Source: Pleodorina starrii
Lineage: Eukaryota > Chlorophyta > Chlorophyceae > Chlamydomonadales > Volvocaceae
Direction of reading: 5' to 3'
Length of the DNA: 64,000 bases
Assembly: GCA_030267565.1 (NCBI GenBank)
Contig: BRXU01000004.1
Location: 1,554,001 to 1,618,000, forward strand
The position numbers were made by a program, and so were the translations under genes. Positions within the stretch are counted from its first letter, which is position 1. Every line of letters begins with the position of its first letter. Below the pieces are notes generated by a model. The model was given only the letters and a program-made list of their open reading frames with translations, had not been told where the DNA came from and ran no database searches. Positions 31,501-43,500 of the stretch are shown piece after piece.

Positions 31501-34500
31501 CCATACCCACTCCACCCCACCCCACCCCACCCCTTCCCACCCCTACCATACCCACCCCATCATAATCCGCAGTGCGCCAAAGCCCAGCGGCGCGAAGATC
31601 CCCTCAGTCTCACACCGTCCCGGCACCGGTGTGCCACTGCCACTGTCGACCCAACAGCCCCCCTGCCTCCCAACACCTCACCACCACCCCGCCCTCAGCC
31701 CTCAGCCTCCGGGGTCTCTTCTTCCTTACTTGCCCTCCGCCCTCCGCCTCCCTGCCTCCCAACACCACCACCCGGCCACCCACTCCCGGATCCCCTCCCA
31801 GCCAAATGGGGCCCGCCCACCCACCCACCGCTCGAGTCGCCGCCGCCGCCGTCCGAGTCGTCGCCCTCCTCCGAGTCGTACGTCGACCGCCGGCCGCCGC
31901 GCGCCTTGCCGCGCGCGCCGCCGCCGCCGCCGCCGCCACCACCACCACCACCGCCCGGACCCATGCCCGGCCCCACGCCGCGCGCGCCGCCGCGCCCGCG
32001 GCCGCCCCTGCCGCCGCCGCGCCAACCGCCGCCGCCGCGCCACACGCGCTCCACGCCGCCCATGTCCGTGAGCCCCTGCCGCGTGCGTGACAGGATCACG
32101 GCCGCGAAGCGGCAAGGCACCGCCGCCGCCGCTGGCGGCGGCTTGCCGGCGACGGCGCCCTCCTCCGGCTGCTGCTGCTGGTGGCTGGGGGGGCTGGCGC
32201 CCAAGCCCAGCCCGGTGGGGTCGGTCTCCAGTCGTCGGCGCTTGAGGCTCTCGGGGGAGAGCTGCGCCAGAGGTCCCTGAGGCTGGGGCTGCGGCTGGGG
32301 CTGGAAGGGGTGTTGGAAGGGGTGTTGGAGTTGGCCCGGTGGGTAGGGGTAGGGCGGCTGAGACGGAGCGGCCGTCGGCAGCGGCGCCTTGGGACCGACG
32401 CCGAGGCCGATGCCGATGCCGACGACGCTGCCGACGCCGACGCCGGACGCGGCCGCCTCGCACAGGGGACACGACCAGCCCTCCGTGGCCTGCGGGGGGA
32501 ACGGAGGCAGCGGTGGGTCGGTCGGGAGGGAGGGCGAGGGGGAGGGCGAGGGGGAGGATGGATTCTAGGCTTGGGTTCCAGCGCGCCGCAACGCAGCGCA
32601 CCGCAGCGCAGCGCAGCCCAAGGCGGAGGTGGGGCCGCTCGTCCCGTCCCTTCCCGTCAGGCTCCGACGAACATGGTCACGAAGGGCCGGTGAGGCTCCG
32701 CGGCTTCGGCGTGTTGCCCAGAGGACACCCCCTCTCTCCCTCTCTTCCTTCACACAGCCTCCCCTCCCCACTTTCGCCGGCGCGGAACTCACGCAGGGGG
32801 GCAGTCCACGGTGCTGCCCCCGAACCCGCGCCTACCCCAGCCACCCCCCCATATACACACCCCGCGCCGGTCGTCATTCCCTCTTGAATCACGCCTCTCC
32901 CTGAACCCCCCTACTGGGGCGCCCACTACTGAGGCGCCCGTGATGACCGGTAACTACCGGGACGACGTCTTTTGGGAATGGTCGGAACAGGGTCCGCAAT
33001 GCTCGTGCTTTCTGTAATCGCGCTCTGCTCGGGAGCAGCAAAACGCGCTGCGCTGTGCGCTGCGTTCCCGCTCTGCTGGGCGCTCAGCTCTGGGGCGGGG
33101 GGGGGGGGCGGGGGTTGGTTGGTTGCTTACCGCGGTCGCGGCCGCCTCGGGCGTCAGTCCGCAGCACCGCGTGTGGAACCAGCCCTCGCAGGTGTCGCAG
33201 CACATGATGTCCTGAACAGGCAACGGCGCGGGTGGGCGGGAGGGCGGCGCGGCGAAGGGCAACGAGAAGGATCGTGACAGGCCGATCAGGCGGGGCTCTG
33301 GCTGGCTGATATGGCTCGGTGGGGGCGGTGGGGGAGGGGAAGGGGGAAGGGTGAAAGAAGGACCACACGCGGCGAAGGAGCGACGGCTGCTGGTGCAGGG
33401 TTCAAGGTTCAGGGTTCGCAAACACACACACCGCGTGTCACACCCGCGGGTAGGCAACGTAAGGCCCCAACCCGGCGGGGAAGCTTTCACGCATCAGCGA
33501 TTCCCCAAGCAAACAAACGACATCGAACACCGCAATGCGCGTCCCACCCCACTGCCGGGCCCACCGACCGCCACGCCCCCTCCCCCTCCCCGCCCCGCCC
33601 CATGCCCATAACGCACCACGCCCGGCTCCCAGGGGCTCCGGCACGTGCAGTACAGCTCTCCGCCGTCACCGCCGCCCTCCGTCGGGCCCCGCCGCGCCGC
33701 CAGCAGCTCCGCCTCGCCCTCCTCGCCGCGCCGCCCGTCGGCCCCCTCTCCATCGCCGCCGCCGCCGCCGGCCCGCCCGCGGCCGCGGCCCCAGCGGCCC
33801 CTGCCGCGCCCGCGCCCCCTTCCGCGGCCGCGGCCCATCGTGCCCCCCTCCCCCATCATCTCTCCGTCGCCCTCGCCGTCCTCCGAGTCCGCCCTGGCGG
33901 CGGCGGCGGCGGCGGCGGCAAACTCCCCGCCGTCGGGGTTGAGCCCCGCCGCCACCGCCGCCGCATCCGCCAGCGCTTGCTCCAGCAGCTGTCGGGGGGT
34001 GAGGGAGACAGCCAGGGCGCCGCGGGCGGTGCGGCGGGCCACGTACTTGTCCACCGCCGCCTGGCGCTGAGTCAGCAACTCATTGGCGCAGCGCCTGGGA
34101 GGGGCGGGGAGGGGGAGGGAAGGGAAGGGGAAGGGACGGGAAGGGACGGGAAGTGGGAGGGAAGGGGGATAAAAAAAGAAAGAGAGGAACCGCAGTGAAA
34201 GGAAGGCACGGGGGAGGGCAGGAGGGGGGCAGATGGGTGGGAAATAAGAACGGCCCGGGGCGAGGGAGATGGGAGATGGGTGGGAAGAGCGCTTTGGGGA
34301 ACCACAGAGGGAGGGAGGTGGCGGCCCTCCTCGCTTCTTCGTCGGACGCCGCAGCCAGCGCGCCAACACCCTCCTGCCCCGTCCCACCCCACACCCTCCT
34401 GCCCACCCCCACCCCCGCCCCAACCCGCCCCCCCCGTTTTGTATTTCAAGCCCTTGCTGCTTGCAAGTTTACCTCGTTTTCCTTTTGCAGACAGGAAGGA

Positions 34501-37500
34501 TTTTGTTAATCCGATACCGTTCACGGGCTCCGGCCTATACGTGGACACCCCCCCAAAAAATCCTGTTTCCAACTCACTGGCACATCCACTTGGCCTTGTT
34601 GGCCCCCGGCTCCGTGGCTCCCAGGCACGCCGCATGGCAGCCGGTGGAGCACGACCCGAAGGCGCCCGCACACGACACCCAGCCTCCGCCCGCAGTCAGT
34701 GCCGCGAAGGAGCCGTCAGACTTGGACAGCCCACACACCAGACAGCAACTGCCGCCGCCGCCGCCGCTGCCGCCGCCGCCTCCGAAGGACGGCGCGTCTG
34801 CGGTCTGCGGCCCGGTGGCGGCGCCACCTGCACTCGCAGCGCCACCGCCATCGCCATTCCAGCCATCAGAATGGGACAGGGTGGGTTGGACAGGGTGGGT
34901 TGGACAGGGTGGGTTGGACAGGGTGGGTTGGACAGGGTGGGTTGGACAGGGTGGGTTGGACAGGGTGGGTTGGACAGGGTGGGTTGGACAGGGTGGGTTG
35001 GACAAGGTGGGTTGGACAGGGTTGGTTGGACAGGGTGGGTTGGACAGGGTGGGTTGGACAGGGTGGGTTGGACAGGGTGGGTTGGACAGGGTGGGTTGGA
35101 CAGGGTGGGTTGGACAGGGTGGGTTGGACAGGGTGTGAAGGGAGGCAGGGCGCATGTCAGTGAGTCCGGTGCGGGGATCGCAGCCCTGGGGCGATCCAGG
35201 CCGCGTGTGTATGGTGGTGGTGGTGGTTGGGGGGGCTGGCGGGATGAGTCGCATGCAAGACCGCCCGCCCGCACCCACGTCCGCCCGCCCACCCGCCCTC
35301 GCTCGCTCGCACGTGGGCACCCGAGCGCACCTTCCAGCGCCGGCGCCCCGCCTCCGAGGGCCCCTGCCCCGCTGAGCGCCCGGCGGTACTCGGCGTTCCT
35401 CAGCCGCTCCTCGAAGGCGCGCAGCAGCCACAGCGGCACACAGCCCTCCTCCACCCAGCGGGACACGCCTGAGAGAGAGCGGGGGGAGGGGGAAGGGGAG
35501 GGGGAGAATGAGGAGGAGAGAGAGAATGAGGGGGACAGGGAGAGAGAGGACCAGCCGAGAAAAAGAATCAAGGGAGGGTCATGAGGGAAAGATCGAACGC
35601 GTTTGCGGAGAAGAAGGCGAAAAAATCCCGGAGGAAGAGCTGAGGGCGAGCCAAGGGGGAAACGTTGTGTTTGCGGGCCATGCAGGGAAGCGCAAGGAGG
35701 TCCTTGGGGGGTGGGGGTGGGTGGGTGGATGGGTGGGGGTATTTCGCACCGTAAGCACCTGATAGGACCCAGCAGCAAGTACATCCCGCCACGTCACTTG
35801 CCACTTGGCACCCGCCCGGGATGGCATCCGAATCGGGGAGCGCCGAAAAGCCGCTCGATTGGACGGGTGGGTGGGTGGGTCTGCTCGGTGTCAGCAGACC
35901 ACGCGACCCTCAGCAGTCCATCAGCCTCACTTGTCACCACCCGTGCCGAGTCGTCTCCCCTGCCGCCACTACCCCGCCCGGGCGCAGCCCCCCCGGGGGC
36001 CCCCCGCCACCCACCTGCCGCGGCGGTTAGGATCTTGAAGCCCCCCAGCTGCTTCTGCTGCCAGCCCTGCCCCTGCCCCTGCATGACCGACTCTGCGCCG
36101 CCCTCGGGAGCCAACAGATACTCCGCCCTGTTGTCAGGTCGGTGACAGGACAGGGCAGGACGGGACAGGAGAGGACAGGGCAGAGCGGGAAAAGGACAGG
36201 GCAGACAAAGGAAAGTTCAGGGCAGCAGAATGGGCCACGGGGAAAGGCAGGGCAGGGAAGGGCAGACAAGGGCAGGGCAGAAGGAAGGGCGGAGGCGCGG
36301 AGTACCTTAAAGGGAGTCGGCCCTTCCATCAAAAGGGAGTCGGCCCTTCCATCAGCCCGCCTAACCAAACCCGCCTCACAACCCCCTTGAACATGCCCTC
36401 CCCCATACACACACACCCACACACATATTGACATATACCATATCCTACCCGCTCCCCTCACCCCAAACCCAACCCCAAACACCAGCCCTGCCCTCCAACC
36501 CCCCAGCCCCAGCCCCAACCCTTAACTCCCCCGCCCCACCTGCTCTCCAGCTCCATCACACGCTTGGCCAGCACCACGCAGTTGAGGTGGGGCACGTACT
36601 CGGGGGGCAGAGAGGAGGAGGAGGAGGAGGCACCGCCGAGGGCCGACTCGTCGCCGCCGACGCCGCCCGCCGAGGCGGACCCCGACCCCGGGGAGGGTCT
36701 GCGGATGCGGTCCCACTGAATGGCGTCCTCCAGGACTCGGGCCTGGGGAGGAAGGGGGCGGGGGAGGAAGGGCGGGTGAAGGAGAGGGTCTTGCAGTGAA
36801 GGAGAGTGGGGGTTGGGGTTGGGGGTGGGGGTTGGGGGAGGGGCTAGAGCAGCAAAAGTGAAGCGTGTTGATCGGCCTCCCTCCCTCCCTCCTTCCCTCC
36901 CCGTCCCCGTCCCCGACCGGGGCTGCAGCACCCGCGCATGCCCATACCTCCTCCTCTCCCCCCCCCACACACGTACGCACCCCTTCCCCGCACCACCCCC
37001 CCGCGCTCACGCACCTGCACCGCCAGCTGTGCGATGGAGGATGCGTTCTCAGTGGTGGAGATCCAGGTCAGCCGCTGAGACATGTTGTGGCGCAGGTTGG
37101 TGTGGTAGATGACACCCTGGGGGGGGGGATGTGTGTTCAGGTGCGGGGAGGGAGGCAAGGGGTGAGCGTTGGGTTGAATAGGGTTGTATTTGGCAGCGGG
37201 AGGGGCCGGGCCGCCAGACCCTCAGCACTCAGCAGGCTGCCCCAGACCTCTCACCCCCCCACACACATAAACACCCTCACAAACACAGAAACACCCCTCA
37301 CAGCGCACCGCGCTCACTCCACTGCCGCCCTCAGCTGCGCAAGCCGTAGGCCCCTTCCACCCCCTTCAACACGAACCGCCCCGCCCCGCCTCGCCCCACC
37401 CCAGCCCGCCAGCCAAGCCCTCCTGCCTCCCTACCGCTCCGAAAATCCCCCACCATCTGACCCGCCCCCCCCTTACTCCCAACGCACCGCGGCGCCACCA

Positions 37501-40500
37501 GCCTGCGGCCCCAGCTTGCCTCTACCCTCCCCCCCTTCCCTCAGCCACCCACCGTTCTCCCCACCCCCACACCCCCCCGCCGTCTCCTTCTCCGCTGCGA
37601 TATTTTCTTTTTACCCCCCCCCCTCGCCCCGCCCCCTCACCTGTCGCAGCGGCACGGTGCCTCCCCTGCGCGCCAGCGACCTGGCCTGCTCCCGCGGCAG
37701 CATCAGGTAGCTCTCCGTCCGCAGCGCCCGCGGCCGCCACCAGGACCAACCGCTGCGGGCCCGGCGCAGTGCCGCGCGGCGCTCCGGCCCCACCAGCGGC
37801 CCCTCACCGCCCATCAGCCCCTGAGCCGCAGCGGCGTCCAGCAGGTCCACCGCGTCCACCTCGCCGTAGGAGGCCAGCAGCTCACGCCACCTGGAAGCGG
37901 AGGCAGAGAGGAGGAGGAGGAGGAAGAGGAGGAGGGCAGGGGGAAAACAAGGAGGCCAAATGGGCGGTAAGTGGAAGCTAGCAAGTAAAGATTAGCTAGC
38001 ATAGGCAGGATAGGGCAGATTATAGAGCGGAATGGCGATGGTGATAAAGGACGAAAGAGAGGACGGTGGCCGAAGCAGTGATAGGAGTGGGGCTGGGCTC
38101 GGGGGGGGGGCGGGGCTGAAGGAAGCGCGGCGGAAGGGTCGGGGTACTGGGAGAGGAAGGTTCGCCCAGAGGAAGTAGCCAGCGCGGGATGTGATGCGGC
38201 GCCCGTTCCTGCCTCCTGCCCCGTCCTTCCTTCCTCCTTCCTGCCTCCTGCCCCCTCCTTCCTGCCTTCTTCCTCCTCCTTCCTCCTCCTTCCTGCCTCC
38301 ACCTGCCCCCTCCTGCTGCCCCCTCCTGCCTCCCCCCTCCTCCCCCCCCAACGCCTCACCACTTGTCCAGCACGAGCTCCTCCATGCCCAGGGGCCGCGG
38401 CTCCCCATCCGGATGAGGATGAGGGTGGCTGCCCCCGGCAGCGGCTGGGGGTGGGGGTGGGATCGCGGGAAGGAGGGAAGGGAAAACGGCGGGTGGCAAC
38501 GAGGACATGTGTGACAGGTAAGCGAGAGAGAGACAGAGAGAAACAGAGAGCAAACGGAGCTAACCAACACAGAAGCGGCGAACACACGTGTGAGGGACAC
38601 CACACATTCACACCTGCCCGGCCAGCGCTGCCACCGCCGCCGCCCCCCTCGCGCTGCTGCTGCTGCCGCCGCCGCGACGACCGGCCTCCCGCTCCGCCGT
38701 CGCCCTTGCCGCCGCTGCCGCCCGCACCGCCGCCCAGCTCCGCGCCGCCCTCTCCCGCCTCATTGTCGCTGTCCTGCCCCCTCAGCTGCTGGTGGTGCTG
38801 GTGGTGCTGGGCGGCGGCTGAGGAGCGGCGCTGCTGTCGGCCCCTCGGCTGCTGCATCTGGCTGTCCTCCAGCGGTGTGCCCCCCCTCTGACCCGACTGG
38901 CTGGGGCCGTCGCCGGCCTCCGTCATGCCGTCCTCATCGCCTGCTTTCGGGTAGGGGGGAAAGGGGGACAGGGAGTGATATGCTCCTTTATATAACAATG
39001 AGCCTATATAACAATGAGCCACTGCGGACGTTGAGGGCGGGGGGGGGGGGGCGGCACGAGGTGGCGCATCTTAGAGACGCATCGGCGGCGGCGACGGGGT
39101 CTCCGGTCGGGCTGGCGACTTGACGACCCAGTGAGGGACCTGCGCAGGTCCCCAGCGGCAGCGCGGAGAGGAAGCAGGGCGGGCAGCCGGCAAGGAAGGC
39201 AGCAGGACCCTCCCAGGTTCCAGCCGGCGCCGCTACAGTCAGCAAGGGACACATTCGATCGACGCATCGGCACAAAAGGGCCGGCTTCTGCCGATTCCCC
39301 CGTTGCAGCGCCGCACCTTCCGCGTCACCCTCCCGCAGCCGCCCCCCGGCCGCCGCCTCCGACTCGCCGCCCTCATCCGCCATCTCGCTGCCCCCCTCGC
39401 CGCCTCCGCCGTCGTCCTGCGTGCCCCCGCCGCCGCCGCCTCCCGCCGCGCCCGGGTCGGTCGAGACGGCGGTCGCGCGGGCCGCTGCCGCCTGCGCCGA
39501 CCGCAGCTCGTTCCAGGCCTGCGGCGGCATCGCACGACACACCGATACACCGTTACACACGCAACAAACACACACAGACATACAAACAGAGACATACACA
39601 AACAAGAGACACGCACGTGTGTGTGTGTGTGCAGGGAGGGGCAAATGGACAAAGGGACAAAATCAGGAGGTCACACCGGACCCAAAGAACGAACCCTCCC
39701 CCCTCCTCCCCCCTCCCGTCCTCCCATCCGCCCGACCGCCCCGCAGCCCGCACACACATACACACACCGCCCCTCCCTCCCTCCCTCCCCCCCACGCCCC
39801 ACCTGCAGGTGCGGCGATATCTTCTTCCTGGGCGGTCTGCCCGGCCCCTTCTTGGGCGGCGGCAGCATGCTGGTGATGCGGCGGCGACGGTACGACTCTG
39901 CGTCCCTCCGCCGGTCCGCCGCCATCGCCTCCAGGGTGGCAAGCTCGGCGGGGTCGCGGCGGTAGGGGTCCCACTGCAGAGTCAGGATGGGGAGGGACCT
40001 GTGCGGACAGACACAGAAACAGACACACACCAGCAGGCGGGTGGGCGGGCGGAATTTAGGGACCGGACAGGGACACGGGCCGGGGCCGAGCCGGAACGCA
40101 GCAGCAAGGTGGGGGAAGGGGGAAGGGGAGCTGAACAGGGGTTGAGAGAGACGGGGGCCGCCGTGAGAAGGGGAGGGGCCGCTTCGGAACGGCAGCGCAG
40201 CTGGCCCTCCCCTCCCCTCCCCTCCCCTCCCCTCCCCTCCCCTCCCCTCCCCTCCCCTCCCCTCCCCTCCCCTCCCCTCCCTCGGCGTCGCGCCCTCGCG
40301 CCCTCGCGTCCCACCGCCACCGCCTAACCCCAGAACCGCCAATTCCCGTCCCCTGTGCCGCGTCCCACCCCACACCTCCCCTACCCACCCCAACACCCCA
40401 CACCTCCCCTCCCCTTCCCCGCCCCAGCCCCCACCTCCGAATGGCCGCCTCCAGCTCCAGGAACCTGGGCGCCAGCTGCTCGGGCGTCTCCGCACTCGTG

Positions 40501-43500
40501 ACTGCGCGCATCCACTGCCGGCGGTACTCCAGTCCGCGACCGCCCCCCAGCGCCCACCCGCCATCCAGCAGGCCCCACAGCTCCTGCTCGGTGCGGAGCA
40601 GGTAGTGCTGCTCGGAGGGAGGGGAGGGGAGGGGACGAGGAGGGGGAGAGGAGGGGAGGGGAGGGGAGGGGAGGGGAGGGGAGGGGAGGGGAGGGGAGGG
40701 GAGGGGAGGGGAGGGGAGGGGAGGGGAGGGGAGGGGAGGGGAGAGGAGGGGAGGGGAGGGGAGGGGAGGGGAGGGGAGGGGAGGGGACATGTGGGCTCGT
40801 TCTGGGTGGGTTGCTATCAAGGCCGGTAAGGGGAAGGGGCGAATAGCAGGACACCAGCCCACACACCCACACACGCCCACCTGCAACACCGCCAGTCGGT
40901 TACCGCCGCCGCCGCTCTGCAGCTGCTGCAGCTGCTGCTGCTGGGATTGGGAGTGGTGGGACTGGGAGTGCGACTGCGGGGACTGCAGCTCCGCCGCCAG
41001 CTGCGCCGCCCCCTCGTCCACCACCAGCGGCTTCAGGCAGGGCCGACCCGGCCGCAGAGAGGCGCCGGTGCAGCTGCGGCAGGCGCCGCAAGGCACGCTC
41101 ACGACGCCGCGGCCCGAGAAGGGCGGCCAGGCGAAGCTGGGCAGTGGCAGCGGCACGGCGAGCGCGGAGGCGGGGGTGGCGCCGGCGCGCTTGGACTTCT
41201 TGTACTCAATGTCGTGGGCAGCCTGCGCGGTGTGAGAGGGGGGGGGGTTCAGGGGGTGATACCGGTATGCTCCTTTATATGAAGGGGGGCAATGAGGGGG
41301 GGGAGGAGGGAAGTGGGAAGTGGGAAGGGTGGGCTGGGCTGGGGGCCGGGTGTGGCGGCGACGCGGCCGCGCATAACGCCCTTGGTGCCTTGGTCTTCAG
41401 CCCGTCCTCGCGCCTCGATTCTGCCCCACAGCATCGAATCCGACACGTCACGACAACGACACGTCACGACAACGACACGGCAAGAAACCAGGGATGCCGG
41501 GCACGCCGCCAGGTGGGCCTTCTCGCATTGGCGAGGGCAACGACCCAGGGATCAGGGCCAGCCACGGATACCCCCCCCCACACACATACACTCAAAAGCC
41601 CAAAGCCGCTGGGCGCCGTGTCGTCATTACCTTCATGGCTTGCACGTACGTCTGCCAGGCGGCGCGGTACCTGCAGCGGCAAGGCGGGGAGGGGGGAGGA
41701 GGGAGGGGGGAGCGGGGGACACTAATTAAACAGTCAGCAGGGGCAAGCTGAGGAGGGCGCAAGGCGAGTTGCTGCTTCTGATGGTGCTGCTGGCGGCGGT
41801 GGTGGTGGTGGTGGATGCGGGCATGAAGGGGGGGGACATGGGGGAAGATGCAGCGCGCTCAACAGCTCTGGACCCCGCCGCCCCGGACCGAGCCGTGATG
41901 ACGCAGCAGCAGCATCAGCCAGGGCTCTCTCTCACAGCAGCAGCAGCAGCAGCGATGGGTTGCGCGAGGTAGCGCGCTGCACCCGAGCGTCGCAGCCCTC
42001 TCTTCCCCCCCCACACACCCACCCACACCCACCTGTTCTCGTAGGCACTCGGGTCCGTGGGCCCCGCCTTGCATCCGGACCTGGGGCCCTCCCCCAGCTC
42101 CAGAGCCGAGGTGGGGTGGGGCGCGTCCTCGGGCCAACGCCGCGGCCTGAGCAGAGTTAAGGGGGGGGTCAGGGAGTGATATGCTGCTTTATATAAACAT
42201 GAGTTAGGGGGGGCCGAGCGCGGGCGTGAGCGGAAGGGAGGGGAGAGGGGGAAGGGCCGAGAGCGCAAGGCGTCATTGGCACCGGGTGCAGCAACCAGCC
42301 GTCCAGGAAATCGTTAAGCGTCAAAGCGGGGAGGAGGGCCGGGGGCGGGGTCCAACTGCACCTTGTTCCCGGCGCAAGGCCCGTCGCGCTGCTCGCTTAC
42401 CCCCCCCCAACACACACACACCTGAACCATCGAACCCCCCCACCACCATCACCACCCTCCTCCTCTCTCCCTCTCACCGACCGCCCCCTCCCCCCCTCAT
42501 CTCGTCTGTCCTCTCTCTCTCCCCCCCTTGACCCCCTCACCGCCGCAGCCCCGCCACGTCCCTCTGCGCCTCCTCCCCCAGCAGCAGTCGGAAGCCCCGG
42601 AACTCCGCATCGGGCGCCAGCAGCAGCGGGTGGGAGGTGCCGGGAGGCCCCGGCAGGGAGGGCGGCCCCGGCGGCAGGCACTGCGCGGGGAAGGCGCAGC
42701 CGTAGGCCACCCAGGTGGGGTTGGCCGTGGACAGGCTGAGGCCGGCCATGGGCACCCGCAGCCCGGCAGACTCGCCTGCAAGCGGGTTTTGGGGTTGGGG
42801 AGGATTGAGGGGGGGGGTCAGGGCCGGGCGCATTGGTTGGAGTGATCAAAACTTGCGGTGATCAAAACACGCGAGCCCCTTCCTGCGCTCCGTGCCAAGG
42901 CCGCCTGAAACCCCACGCCATTGGGCGGCCAGAAACCCCCCCCGACTCGCTGACGCTCACTCGCCCCTCTCACTTCGCTGACACCCACCCAGCCACCCAC
43001 CCAGTCACTCACCCCGTCCCCCAACTGCGCACTCGGGGCAGCACCAGTCCCCCTCCGGCAGGCTGTGCGCCGTCTGGCCGATGCAGCGCAGGTGGTAGGC
43101 GGCGGGGCAGCGGTCGCAGCAGATGAGGCTGCCGCCCACACCGCACAGCACGCAGTTCTCGGTGTTGCCGTCGTCGAAGGCGTTGCTCTGCGGAGGGAGG
43201 GAGGGAGAGCGGGGGTTATCCACGTATAGGCCGGAGCTCGTGAAGGGGGTGGGGGGTCTCTTTCCATCGCGCTCCCTCTCTCTCACTCCCGCTCCACCCC
43301 ATCTCGCACCTGCAGCCGCCGCTCCCGGGCCCGCCGGTCCGCGTCCGTGAACTGGGGCCAGGCTCCGCCCTCCCCGCCCTCGCCAGCGTGCATCTGCCCA
43401 GCGGCCTCGCGCCTGCACGCAAAGCAACCGCCAAGCACGTCAAGCCAGCAAGCAAGCTAACAAGCAAGCAAGGAGAAAGGCAGGCCAAGTCATGTTCAGG

